Shown: piece after piece, positions 36,251-44,765 of the stretch | Layout: each line of letters opens with the position of its first letter | How positions within the stretch are numbered: position 1 is the stretch's first letter | DNA from: Hymenobacter crusticola | GTDB taxonomy: Bacteria; Bacteroidota; Bacteroidia; Cytophagales; Hymenobacteraceae | NCBI RefSeq assembly: GCF_002154225.1 | Contig: NZ_MTSE01000015.1 | Span: 61,947-125,946 of the forward strand | Length of the DNA stretch: 64,000 bases | Direction: 5' to 3' | Made by a program: the position numbers and the translations under genes | The notes under the pieces: model-generated | The model's database searches: none | What the model was told of the DNA's origin: nothing | What the model saw: only the letters and a program-made list of their open reading frames with translations

Positions 36251-36688
36251 TTAGCGCATAGAAATGAATAGTAACCAGCCGAGCAACACCATACGTGCCG
36301 TCCAGGCGAGGGTCCGCAGCCAATTCGTGCGCGTGAGGCCATCGATGGCAATGTAGTTGAAGCCACTAGCCACCAAGCGGTTGTGAAAAGGCACCGAAAC
36401 CAGAAAGGTGACGCTCCAGATAAATACCACCAGCCCCAGGCTCCACCACGCGCTGCTGCCAAGTGCCCGCCCCGCCCATACCAGCAGGCAAGCCAGCAAG
36501 GCTTCGGCGATCATGGGCGCCATCACCACCCAACCCATGCGCGCTAGGTGTGCTTTGTGATACGCGTCGAATGCTTGTGGCGCGACTAGCCCAAAGCCCG
36601 GGTAGTGCACCAATTGCACCGTCCAGATAACGCCCGTGAGGTACGCGGCCAAAGCGAAGTTGAGCAAGAGTAACAGCGGAAGCGGCAT
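36251..36688 (-). CDS. Four-helix membrane protein of unknown function
   Basis: A 145-residue integral membrane protein with four hydrophobic helices (LPLLLLLNFALAAYLTGVIW, MGWVVMAPMIAEALLACLLV, WWSLGLVVFIWSVTFLVSV, LAWTARMVLLGWLLF). Between them are conserved-looking polar residues: VQLVHYPGF after helix 1, KAHLARM before helix 2, and VPFHNRL after helix 3. The layout resembles DUF1772-like or other small four-helix oxidoreductase membrane proteins, but I cannot assign it with confidence. It lies just upstream of arfB on the same strand. Confidence 0.7.
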   Translation of the reverse strand: MPLPLLLLLNFALAAYLTGVIWTVQLVHYPGFGLVAPQAFDAYHKAHLARMGWVVMAPMIAEALLACLLVWAGRALGSSAWWSLGLVVFIWSVTFLVSVPFHNRLVASGFNYIAIDGLTRTNWLRTLAWTARMVLLGWLLFISMR

Positions 36689-36947
36689 ATGTAAGCAGTG
36701 GTAGTGTCTTTTTTGCCTACGGGCAAAGCCGCCAAATGATAACTAATGTAAGTGGTGGTGTAACGCGGCCTAGCTCCCGCAGGGCGGCACTCCTTATTGG
36801 ACGAGCGGTACCGACCCGTGGGGCTAGGTCCGGCCGCTTTGCCGTCTATGTTAATTAGTAGCTGCTAAATAAAAAACCCAGGCAACGGTTGTACCTTCTG
36901 CTGCATCTTAGGCTCAACATCGCACTTTAACTCGTTTTAACCTGATT

Positions 36948-37709
36948 ATGAAAACACTACGCCTCCTGCTTCTCGCTCTCTTGCCAGCGCTGCTGCTGCT
37001 TCCCTCCTTCCGTTCTGGCCGACTTGCATCGCGCGAGGTCCGACAGGTCAGTGCTTTCACGGAGCTCAAACTCGCGGGTTCGCCCAAAGTGATACTGCGC
37101 CAAGGAAGTCCGCAGAAAGTGGAACTAGAGGGCGACCCCGCCGACCTAGCTCGCGTGGAAACCAACGTCAGCAACGGTCAACTGCGCATTGGCATCAAAA
37201 ACAACGACGGCCACGGCAGCAGCGATTCCGATGGCGGTTTGCTCAGCCGGGTACTGAACAGCTCCAATAACGTGAACATAGGCCCCATTACCGTCTACGT
37301 AACCATGCCCGAAATCAAGGCCCTGAGCGTGAGCGGCTCGGGCAGCATCAAGGCGGCGGAAGCCATTAAGGCAACTACGCTGGACCTCGCGGTGAGCGGC
37401 TCGGGCAACCTAAGCCTAGCACAATTGCAAAGCACTGCTGTTTCGTCGGCAGTATCGGGTTCGGGCTCTATCACGGTGGTAGGTGCGGCTCCGCGCCACG
37501 ACGTACGGATCAGCGGCTCGGGCAACGTGCAGTCGGCCGATTTGCGCGCAGAGGCTAGCAAAGTATCCATTAGCGGCTCCGGCAACTGCCAGGTGAATGC
37601 CACCAAAACCCTCGACGCGCGCATTGCCGGTTCAGGCAGCATCTACGTGACCGGTAACCCCCAGATCAACAGCTCCATCGCCGGCAGCGGCCGAGTGCAC
37701 CGTAGCTAG
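36948..37709 (+). CDS. DUF2807 head-GIN-domain exported protein
   Basis: A 253-residue secreted protein with signal peptide LLLLALLPALLLLPSFRSG. The mature part is a beta-helix-like DUF2807 domain: VSAFTELKLAGSPKVILRQG at the start and many repeats of the form SGSGS/SGSGN (about residues 125-250: VSGSGSIKA, VSGSGNLSL, VSGSGSITV, ISGSGNVQS, IAGSGSIYV). Such proteins are called putative autotransporter adhesins in annotation, but no barrel is present and the function is unproven. It is probably periplasmic or surface-bound. A hairpin terminator follows. Confidence 0.85.
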   Translation: MKTLRLLLLALLPALLLLPSFRSGRLASREVRQVSAFTELKLAGSPKVILRQGSPQKVELEGDPADLARVETNVSNGQLRIGIKNNDGHGSSDSDGGLLSRVLNSSNNVNIGPITVYVTMPEIKALSVSGSGSIKAAEAIKATTLDLAVSGSGNLSLAQLQSTAVSSAVSGSGSITVVGAAPRHDVRISGSGNVQSADLRAEASKVSISGSGNCQVNATKTLDARIAGSGSIYVTGNPQINSSIAGSGRVHRS

Positions 37710-37742
37710 GCACTGGTACTCAAGCTCTTTAATGTAATAAAT

Positions 37743-37773
37743 GCCCTACGCAGATGACTGCGTAGGGCGTTCT
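37743..37773. terminator. Hairpin terminator
   Basis: GCCCTACGCAG and CTGCGTAGGGC pair perfectly around ATGA, followed by GTTCT. It lies between the DUF2807 gene and the convergent gene ending at 37776 and probably serves both. Confidence 0.75.
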
Positions 37774-37775
37774 AT

Positions 37776-38351
37776 TTAAAAGTCAAACAAGCCTTTGCGG
37801 GAAGAATTCTTGTCTTTCTTTTTCCGCTTGCTCTTCTTGTCGTCGCCGAAAACCCGGTCGAACAGGCCGGTATTTTTTTCTTTGATAAGCACGTAACGGA
37901 TTGAGAAAGCCGTGGGCACCCGGAACCAGTCTTCGCTGTGCCCAATTTCAACGCTGGGCTTCACATCGAGGGATAGGTCGATAGGCAGGAACGCTACTTT
38001 GTATTCCAAACCGAGGATGCCGTCGAGGCCGCCAAAGCCGCCGTGGTTTTTCTCCGTGCCTAGGTGGCCGCCGGCGCCAGCGTAGTAGTTGAGGCTACGC
38101 CCGAGCAGCCCGAAATGGTGTTCGGCGAGCACCGTGATGCTAGCCTCGCGGTTGCGGATAATGCCAATGCCTTCGAGCGTCCCTTTGGAATAAATCCGCT
38201 GCTGCACCGTGACGCCAAAGTTGTCTTTGCCAAGGCGCACCCCGGCGGCCGTGATGTATTTTTGAGCCTCAGCATGTTGAGCACCTAGGCTCAGCACACC
38301 CATTAGGGCACTTACCACAACCAACCGAGCAGACGGTAATCGAAACATCAT
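37776..38351 (-). CDS. Exported outer-membrane-like protein of unknown function
   Basis: About 191 residues from ATG 38351: signal peptide LVVVSALMGVLSLGAQHAEAQ, then a small beta-rich domain (YITAAGVRLGKDNFGVTVQQRI, GLLGRSLNYYAGAGGHLG, GFGGLDGILGLEYKVAFLPIDLSLDVKP) typical of an eight-stranded outer-membrane barrel. The C-terminus is unusual: a highly basic, low-complexity tail (DDKKSKRKKKDKNSSRKG) ending in LFDF. That tail might stay periplasmic or bind a polyanion. The family is not named. It is divergent from the FabH-like gene. Confidence 0.7.
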   Translation of the reverse strand: MMFRLPSARLVVVSALMGVLSLGAQHAEAQKYITAAGVRLGKDNFGVTVQQRIYSKGTLEGIGIIRNREASITVLAEHHFGLLGRSLNYYAGAGGHLGTEKNHGGFGGLDGILGLEYKVAFLPIDLSLDVKPSVEIGHSEDWFRVPTAFSIRYVLIKEKNTGLFDRVFGDDKKSKRKKKDKNSSRKGLFDF

Positions 38352-38507
38352 AATCTTGTAACCAACGAAACGAACTCCACCATACGGGCCACGTTTCAAC
38401 GTAAAATAGTTGCGCAAAGTACGAGCATAGCCCCGATATTGCGGCTTTTGCGGTAACAACAGCGTACCTTGCAGCCGCTTTTTTTCGCTGATTCACTTTT
38501 CTGCTCT

Positions 38508-39455
38508 GTGTATATCCACCAAGTGGCGGCCTACTTGCCCGCCGCCGTCGTTACTAACGAACACTTCACCCGCCTCAATGGCTTGTCCCACGAGTGGATC
38601 ATCGAGCGTACCGGCATTCGGGAACGGCGTAAAGCCGCCCCTGGCGAAAATACCAACACGATGGCAGTGGAGGCCACCACGCGGGTGCTAGCAGCCGCGA
38701 CCGACCTAGCCGCCACCGATATCGACCTCATTGTGGGCGGTACCTACACTCCGCACGACACCATCTTCACGATGGCGCATGCCGTGCAGCACGCAGTGGG
38801 CGTGACGGATATTCCGGTGGTGAGCGTGTCGTCGGCTTGCTCATCGCTGCTAAATGCCATCGAGATTGTGGAAGGCTACTTTGCCCTAGGCAAGGCGCGC
38901 AACGCGTTGGTTGTTGTATCAGAGCACAATACTGCTTACAACAACGAAGGCGATACGGTAGCGGGCCACTTGTGGGGTGATGGCGCCGCAGCGCTGCTGA
39001 TCACGAAAGAGCGACTCGCGCCCACCGATTTGCGTATGGTTGACCTCCTAACGGGCGGCGCGGCACCAGTGGGCAAGGCAAATACGGCTGTTACGCTGAA
39101 GCCCGTCGAGCGCGGCATTGTGATGCCCTTCGGCAAGGACGTTTTCATTCACGCCTGCCAGTATATGGCCCGCGTTACGAAGGAAATCCTAGAGCGCAAT
39201 CAGCTCGGCGTAGATGACGTGACTTACCTAATTCCTCACCAGGCTAACCTACGAATCACGAAAAACGTGGTGCAGCAGCTAGGTTTACCCGAAGAACGGG
39301 CCGTCTCTAACATCGACTACCTAGGTAACACCGGCTGCGCTGGGGCTGCCATTGGCCTAGCCGACACGTGGCACCAGCTTCAGCCTGGCAACCACGTAGT
39401 TATTACCGTTTTCGGGGGCGGCTACTCCTATGGGGCCATGCTGCTGGAGCGGTAA
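38508..39455 (+). CDS. 3-oxoacyl-ACP synthase III (FabH-like)
   Basis: A 315-residue ketosynthase III. The catalytic triad is visible: Cys in VVSVSSACSSLLN (about residue 111), His in IPHQANLRITK, and Asn in YLGNTGCAGAAIGL. FabH condenses acetyl-CoA or another acyl-CoA with malonyl-ACP to start fatty acid synthesis; related enzymes make special acyl chains. The usual start VYIHQVAAYLPAAVVTNE corresponds to a GTG at 38508. The frame extends to a TTG at 38469, but the extra residues do not fit the family. No fatty acid genes are adjacent, so it may be a secondary FabH. Confidence 0.88.
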   Translation: MYIHQVAAYLPAAVVTNEHFTRLNGLSHEWIIERTGIRERRKAAPGENTNTMAVEATTRVLAAATDLAATDIDLIVGGTYTPHDTIFTMAHAVQHAVGVTDIPVVSVSSACSSLLNAIEIVEGYFALGKARNALVVVSEHNTAYNNEGDTVAGHLWGDGAAALLITKERLAPTDLRMVDLLTGGAAPVGKANTAVTLKPVERGIVMPFGKDVFIHACQYMARVTKEILERNQLGVDDVTYLIPHQANLRITKNVVQQLGLPEERAVSNIDYLGNTGCAGAAIGLADTWHQLQPGNHVVITVFGGGYSYGAMLLER

Positions 39456-39548
39456 GAAACCAAAGTCACTCACTGACTTCTGTTGCGACCTACCCTCCTG
39501 CGTGAAGTACCCGAATTAGCTGAGCCTTACTTCCGATAAACTACTGAT

Positions 39549-39573
39549 GAGACAGCCTTTACCAGGCTGTCTC
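39549..39573. terminator. Hairpin 1 after the FabH-like gene
   Basis: GAGACAGCCT pairs with AGGCTGTCTC around TTACC. No T-run follows, so termination activity is uncertain. Confidence 0.5.
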
Positions 39574-39591
39574 AACTCGACTAATGCTTAA

Positions 39592-39633
39592 GTCAGAAGG
39601 CCAGCCTAACTTCGGTTAGGCTGGCCTTCTGAC
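39592..39633. terminator. Hairpin 2 with a UUCG tetraloop
   Basis: A perfect 19-base stem (GTCAGAAGGCCAGCCTAAC) closes on TTCG, the very stable UUCG tetraloop, followed by GTTCT. It probably ends both the FabH-like and the carbonic anhydrase transcripts. Confidence 0.75.
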
Positions 39634-39807
39634 GTTCTATACAGGGTAAGACGATGGTGTAGCGAGTCTGCTGCCCCATCCAGCAGCAAAGCCAGCGCCG
39701 GAAATCAGCTAGGATACCTAGCTCTATATCAGACCGGCGTTGAGGAAATGGAAGTACATACTAGAGAGGAAGCCGAACCGTCTTCCTCTTTCTTCAGCAG
39801 GCTACTA

Positions 39808-40512
39808 TTACAACGCAGGGCCTTTCGGCGCTTGGCTAATGGCCTCAGCAGGCGTCTCTTTCCCCGGTGCAGATACCTCGTCGCTGAGGTCATAAATCTG
39901 CTGAATGTCACGCAGAATGTGCTCAAAATCAAGTTCTAAGTCCTTGAGCAAGCCGGTTTTCAGGTCGAATACCCAGCCGTGCACAACGGGTAGTTGACGG
40001 CGCAGGTATTGCTGTTGCACCACCGCAGACTTGATCACGTTGACACACTGCTCCTGCACGTTGAGCTCCACCAGGCGGTCGTAGCGGGCGCTCGAGTCGG
40101 CAATGGCATCCAGTTCTAGGTGGTGCAAGCGGTACACATCACGAATGTTGCGTAGCCAGGGATTCAGCAAACCTAGATCCTTGGCCTGCATAGCAGCCTT
40201 GACGCCGCCACAACCATAGTGCCCACACACGACGATGTGCTTGACCTGCAAGTGGCCCACAGCATACTCGAGCACGGAGAGGGCATTCAGATCGTTGTTG
40301 ACCACTAAGTTGGCGATGTTGCGGTGCACAAACACCTGGCCCGGAGCCACCCCCATCAACTCCTCGGCCGTCACGCGGCTGTCGCTACAGCCGATGTAGA
40401 GGTAATCGGGAGCTTGGTCGGCAGCGAGTTGGTTCAAGAACTCAGGTCCAATGGCAGCCTTTTCGGCCACCCAACGTCGGTTATTCTCGAAAATCTGTTG
40501 GTAGGTGAGCAT
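39808..40512 (-). CDS. Beta-class carbonic anhydrase
   Basis: A 234-residue beta-carbonic anhydrase, which interconverts CO2 and bicarbonate. Zinc ligands are Cys42 in YIGCSDSR (with the Asp44/Arg46 dyad), His98 and Cys101 in VVCGHYGCGGVKAA. VFVHRNIANLV and VLEYAVGHL complete the family pattern. There is no signal peptide, so it is cytoplasmic. The C-terminal 20 or so residues (SAPGKETPAEAISQAPKG) are a low-complexity tail beyond the usual end. The gene stands alone. Confidence 0.95.
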   Translation of the reverse strand: MLTYQQIFENNRRWVAEKAAIGPEFLNQLAADQAPDYLYIGCSDSRVTAEELMGVAPGQVFVHRNIANLVVNNDLNALSVLEYAVGHLQVKHIVVCGHYGCGGVKAAMQAKDLGLLNPWLRNIRDVYRLHHLELDAIADSSARYDRLVELNVQEQCVNVIKSAVVQQQYLRRQLPVVHGWVFDLKTGLLKDLELDFEHILRDIQQIYDLSDEVSAPGKETPAEAISQAPKGPAL

Positions 40513-40973
40513 GGCAAGCGCAGAACTAGTGAAAAAAGAAAGAAAAATAGCTAAGCGGCTAAAATCTTGAGTAGACAGACAATGCTACGCAAGTAACAAC
40601 GTGGAAACAAAACCGCGTCAAAGAATTTTGGTCCTTTGTACGAGCGAGGTGGTACTTTTTAGAACCAGCCTTTACGGATTTTATTAAACCGGGATCTGCT
40701 ACTTCTACGCCTACTTCAAAAGAAGGGTATTCGTCGGTGCTACATCCCTCATATGCTCCACCTGAATAGCTGGTAGGTAATCAGCGTAGTCACCCTCTGT
40801 ATGGATGGGGCCAAATAGTTTTCACGAGCACCACGACTCCATCCGAAGCAACCTCATGGTGGCAGTATTATCGTATTAGCCGACCGAAGCGTTGTGCTTA
40901 CAATGGTCTACAGCCTAGCTTTTCCATTACCCGATTCAATGTTAATTGCAAAGTGCTGGGTGCAGTATGAAGG
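40513..40973. other. Intergenic region with a possible gene remnant
   Basis: A 461-base gap. On the minus strand, 40711 to about 40875 reads like broken coding sequence. One frame gives ASDGVVVLVKTIWPHPYRG; after a shift another gives TEGDYADYLPAIQVEHMRDV and ends at TAG 40711-40713. This may be the decayed C-terminus of a lost gene, but the evidence is only that the composition looks protein-like. Nothing else stands out. Confidence 0.3.
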
Positions 40974-43088
40974 CTATTCGTTCAGCTTCACGAAGCGCGT
41001 GGTACCTGCGCGGCCATTGCTGTCGCGCCAACGCACGAGGTACAGCCCGGCCCGTAAGTTATTGAGGGCTACAGAAAGCTGGTTGAGCCCGGCGCCATAA
41101 GGCAACGCATACCCGTTGTGGTAGCGCCCAATAGTGTCGTAGAAATACAAGGTAAGATTACCCGTGCCGGTGCCCGTGTACCACAAGCGTAAGGTTTCTT
41201 CAGTGAGCGGGTTCGGATACAGCTGCAAGTCGGTAGCTAGGCTAGCATCATCGCTGACAGCTAGGGGAGCTACGTAGTCGAGGCTGCCATCGGGGCGGCG
41301 CAGGGCTAGGCGGTAGTAGCTTAGGCCGGGCAGGGGTTGCGCATCGCGGTAGGTATAGGCACTGGTGGTAGCGCCGGCCGGCAGCGTCGTGAGCGTTTGC
41401 CAGGAAGTAGTATCGGCGGAGCGCTGCACCACGAAAGCTTGCGCAGTTTGCAAGAAGCATTCATCGCGGGTGTTCCAGGTAAGCTGCACGCCTGCCCCAC
41501 CTAGCCCGGTGGCTGTGGCGGTAGTCAAGGGCGCAGGCAGCATGGGCACGGGGTTACAAACGGGCCTCACAAAGCTGCGCGTACGCAGCATCAACCGGCC
41601 GCCCGCAATGTCGCTATTGGTACTGATCGCGCGGCTGTTGGTGCCCGAGGCAATGGCGTAGTGCATCACGGCGGTAGGCAAAATCAGGTGACTCAGCTGC
41701 TGCGCGTGCCCTAGCTCGTGCACGGCCACCGACTCAAAGTCGAATTGCAGCACGTTCGCGCGAGTGGGCCCAAACTGCCAAGTGCGGCCATCATCAAACT
41801 GCGTGTCGATTTCCTTCACCCAGAAGACCACCGAACCATCAGCGGTGCGGCAGCCGCTGTAGTAGCTGGTGGTGCGCCCTAGCACGTCAGCGGGCAACTC
41901 GGCCCCACTGTCGAAACCCACTGTGTTTTCGCCGTCGTTGGCCACGTCCGTTTTTGTGCGGGCGGCACCTACTACCCAGTTCACACCCGTTTGACAACGC
42001 CACGTTGCCAGGGCACGCTGCCACGCTGTGTTGGCGGCCGTGTTGGCCGAAAAGCCTGGGTCAAACTGAAAGGTGTAGCCGCCCGCGTTGTTGGCATTGA
42101 TGTGCCCCGGCCGATACAGCTGGTTATCTTGGTCGGCTTGCACGTTGGTGAGGGCATACAGAATAGTAACGGCCGTGGTACTCACAGCCTGCGTCGCGTC
42201 GCTAGCTGTTACGCGTACCACACCGGTGCCGGCCGGCTTACCCGTGCTGCTGTAGGAGGGCACCCGTACCCGGATCTGCGTATCCGTCCAGCTCACATAG
42301 TCCGCATCCAAGGGCTTGATGTAGGTCCGGCCGCCATCGTCAGCGTTCCGAAACTCGACAAACCCCGTTCCTCGCGCCGCCCCAAACCCGGAGCCCGTGA
42401 TGGTCAGCACAGCCCCCGTGCCGGCAGAAAGGCTGGTCGGGCTTAGGCTGCTGATGAGGGCCGTCGTACCGCGGTGAGCAACAGGCGGCGCTGCCCGTTG
42501 GGCCACGGCCGTGCTTAGCCTGGCATTAGGCGCTATTTCCCGCACGGCTTGCCCAGTTGCGTTGCTCAAAGTATTATAAAAGTTAGCATCGACGAGCGGA
42601 TACTCGCGAAATGGCTCGGTGGCCGTAGCGGAGGCTAGGTCGTAGCGAATGAAGCCTTGCTCGCTCCCGTACGCCGTCCAGACTGCACCAGCCGACTCCA
42701 CACCGGCAAACGAGGCTGGGAACAGAAACAATATGCCTTGCTCGGTGGGTGCTAACCGGAGCGTGTTGGTGCTTTGCTCCAGGTCGAGGTCTACTTGCCC
42801 GCCCTCGGTCAGCACGGTAAGTTCGACGGGTGCATTGCCTTTGAAAGACTTGTAGACACGTACCCGGTGGGCCGTGTAGATGCGGCGGTGCGCGCTGTCC
42901 CAAAAGCTGCGCGCGTCGAGTACCTCGCCCTCCACCACCAAGCTAGCTTTCTGCGCCCGCTCGGCTGGGTCCATCGGCACCATCGAGCAGTGGATCTCCG
43001 TCGGTGGAGCAGGTGTTTGTGCCTTCGATAGCGCATTGAAAATCAAGACAAACCCCAGACTCAACTGACCAATTGTTAAAATCTTCAT
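40974..43088 (-). CDS. T9SS-exported metzincin-type metalloprotease with an IPT/TIG domain
   Basis: About 704 residues. The signal peptide (LSLGFVLIFNALSKAQ) is followed by an N-terminal beta domain (about 20-180), an IPT/TIG immunoglobulin-like domain (ISSLSPTSLSAGTGAVLTITGSGFG), a zinc protease domain with VAVHELGHAQQLSH and a Met-turn-like AVMHYA, a fibronectin-like domain, and a type A sorting domain (LQLYPNPLTEETLRLWY...LRAGLYLVRW). The HExxHxxxxxH spacing is that of metzincins, but the usual Gly after the second His is Gln. It should be secreted through the outer membrane and act on proteins there. ATG 43088 begins the signal peptide. Confidence 0.88.
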   Translation of the reverse strand: MKILTIGQLSLGFVLIFNALSKAQTPAPPTEIHCSMVPMDPAERAQKASLVVEGEVLDARSFWDSAHRRIYTAHRVRVYKSFKGNAPVELTVLTEGGQVDLDLEQSTNTLRLAPTEQGILFLFPASFAGVESAGAVWTAYGSEQGFIRYDLASATATEPFREYPLVDANFYNTLSNATGQAVREIAPNARLSTAVAQRAAPPVAHRGTTALISSLSPTSLSAGTGAVLTITGSGFGAARGTGFVEFRNADDGGRTYIKPLDADYVSWTDTQIRVRVPSYSSTGKPAGTGVVRVTASDATQAVSTTAVTILYALTNVQADQDNQLYRPGHINANNAGGYTFQFDPGFSANTAANTAWQRALATWRCQTGVNWVVGAARTKTDVANDGENTVGFDSGAELPADVLGRTTSYYSGCRTADGSVVFWVKEIDTQFDDGRTWQFGPTRANVLQFDFESVAVHELGHAQQLSHLILPTAVMHYAIASGTNSRAISTNSDIAGGRLMLRTRSFVRPVCNPVPMLPAPLTTATATGLGGAGVQLTWNTRDECFLQTAQAFVVQRSADTTSWQTLTTLPAGATTSAYTYRDAQPLPGLSYYRLALRRPDGSLDYVAPLAVSDDASLATDLQLYPNPLTEETLRLWYTGTGTGNLTLYFYDTIGRYHNGYALPYGAGLNQLSVALNNLRAGLYLVRWRDSNGRAGTTRFVKLNE

Positions 43089-43236
43089 ATATAAAACGGG
43101 CGGGCGGAAAATAGGCAAACAAGATACAACGTTTGGAGGCGAGCAGTGCTGCTTTTCGGCTTACGTTTTCTTTATTATTAGAAGCCCGCCTGCTTACATT
43201 ATTTGCCTCAATTACACTTTAATTATCCTCTTCCCT

Positions 43237-43905
43237 ATGAAATTGTATGTACCACTCGCGGCCCTGTTCGCGAACCTAGCTTTCCCAGTATGTAGCCACG
43301 CGCAACTCCGTACGCCACCATCAAGTACGTCGACTACAGGTTCGGTTTCGTCCCGCAAAACGATGCTCAAGGCAGGGCTAGGTATAGGCCGCGGTTTTGC
43401 CTTAGACAGATATGACGGTTTCGGCTTACCGATTGTCTTGGGCGCAGAGCATAGACTAACGGACAAATTTACTGCGTACGCGAACGTTACTTCTGCGCTA
43501 CAACTAGTACATGGTCGTGCTTCTCGCTACGAAACGTTTATCAGACGTGGTGTCGTGAAACTCGGGGGTCGATATTACTATAACCAAGCGGGGCGAATGC
43601 AGCATAACAGGCCGGTCGGACCTTTTATTGGCAACTACTTAGCGCTGCAAGCTAGCACTGATCTTGTCCCCTACCGAGGCATTTACGATGCTCGAACCTA
43701 CCTTCTATATGACTACTCTGCCGTCTCTGCTTTATGGGGTATGCAACGGCGTTTGGGGAACGCACTGCTTTGTGATTTTAGTGCAGGCATTGGCCTCATG
43801 AACCAGTTAAGGCGCAGGTTCAACCAGATAGATTACACATTTTCGTCTTATCGCCCGCTCCAACTACTGCCTGAGCTCAACTTGCACGTAAGCTTAGCAC
43901 GCTAG
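43237..43905 (+). CDS. Outer-membrane beta-barrel protein, paralogue 1 of 3
   Basis: A 222-residue exported protein: signal peptide LYVPLAALFANLAFPVCSHAQ, a Ser/Thr linker, then barrel strands. Landmarks shared with the next two genes are SRKTMLKAGLG, KLGGRYYYNQ, GPFIGNYLALQAS and SALWGMQRRLG, and the C-terminus is ELNLHVSLAR. The family is not one I can name. Most likely an eight- or ten-stranded barrel in the outer membrane. The three copies are consecutive on one strand; this one is followed after 31 bases by paralogue 2. Confidence 0.8.
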   Translation: MKLYVPLAALFANLAFPVCSHAQLRTPPSSTSTTGSVSSRKTMLKAGLGIGRGFALDRYDGFGLPIVLGAEHRLTDKFTAYANVTSALQLVHGRASRYETFIRRGVVKLGGRYYYNQAGRMQHNRPVGPFIGNYLALQASTDLVPYRGIYDARTYLLYDYSAVSALWGMQRRLGNALLCDFSAGIGLMNQLRRRFNQIDYTFSSYRPLQLLPELNLHVSLAR

Positions 43906-43936
43906 GTAATTATCAACCGTTATCGCCTCGCTTTAT

Positions 43937-44626
43937 ATGCAACTGCCTCTATTATACGCAGCTTCGTTTGCGGTTCTAGTCTTAACTACACCTAGCCACG
44001 CGCAAACGGCGCCCACTGCCACTGCTACTCCGGTGGTGCCTCCTGCCTCCCGCAAAACCATGCTGCGATTAGGCTTGCGGGTAAATCGCGGCTTTGAAAC
44101 ACGAGATTTGGATGGGCTATTTGCGCCCGTTACCCTTGGCCTGGAGCGCAGGCTAGGTAACAAGTTTTCGGTGTATGGCAATGTGTTGTTCAACCTCCGC
44201 CCGTTGGCCTTTCAGCGCTACTATCCGAGGCGTACTTTTATTCACCGCGTGGGGGCGGAACTTGGCGGGCGCTATTACTACAACCAAGCAAAGCGCCTAG
44301 CACGCGGCCGAGCGGCCGGGCCTTTCGTCGGCAACTACCTAGCCCTGCAAGCCAGCACAGAGTACTCGCCCATGCGGGTGCAAAATGCGTTCGACAATAC
44401 CCATATCGTCTACCAGTTCTCAGGTCTTACGGCGCTGTGGGGCATGCAGCGCCGGCTAGGCAGTCTGTTGGTGTACGACTTGAGTGCAGGCCTAGGTGCG
44501 TTCAACAGCCGACGAGACATCCACTACCACTATAATAGCAGCGGTGTTTACACAGGTTACTCTTATAGCAATCGACGCTTAGCGGTTGGCCCAGCCGTTA
44601 ATCTGCAACTGAGCTTCGCTCGTTAG
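43937..44626 (+). CDS. Outer-membrane beta-barrel protein, paralogue 2 of 3
   Basis: A 229-residue paralogue of the preceding gene: signal peptide LLYAASFAVLVLTTPSHAQ, SRKTMLRLGLRVNRGFE, ELGGRYYYNQAKR, GPFVGNYLALQAS, TALWGMQRRLG and a C-terminal VNLQLSFAR. The extracellular-loop regions (around residues 140-160 and 195-215) differ most among the copies, as expected if loops interact with different partners. It follows copy 1 by only 31 bases, so the two are probably cotranscribed. Confidence 0.8.
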   Translation: MQLPLLYAASFAVLVLTTPSHAQTAPTATATPVVPPASRKTMLRLGLRVNRGFETRDLDGLFAPVTLGLERRLGNKFSVYGNVLFNLRPLAFQRYYPRRTFIHRVGAELGGRYYYNQAKRLARGRAAGPFVGNYLALQASTEYSPMRVQNAFDNTHIVYQFSGLTALWGMQRRLGSLLVYDLSAGLGAFNSRRDIHYHYNSSGVYTGYSYSNRRLAVGPAVNLQLSFAR

Positions 44627-44765
44627 CGGCTATCGCTTTACTTGTTACACATCGGCAGAAAACTATCGCTTCTTGTACCCTTATTTTTCTCCGATGCAAC
44701 CTTAGCATAGGGCGAAAACTCTTGAGTAAGTAATCGTTTACCCTTCTCATCAAAGCTGTTATTCT

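Larger units (their letters stand above)
39456..39807. other. Intergenic region with two consecutive hairpins
   Basis: This 352-base gap between two convergent genes holds no credible gene. It contains hairpins at 39549-39573 and 39592-39633, listed separately. The remainder up to the carbonic anhydrase stop shows no recognisable feature. Confidence 0.6.

Noticed and set aside
38469..38507. Upstream extension of the FabH-like protein to a TTG
   Set aside because: The extra 13 residues do not match the FabH family start, which fits the GTG at 38508.
41991..42446. A 151-codon plus-strand frame inside the metzincin gene
   Set aside because: Antisense shadow without motifs, in a region where the minus-strand protein is clearly domain-structured.
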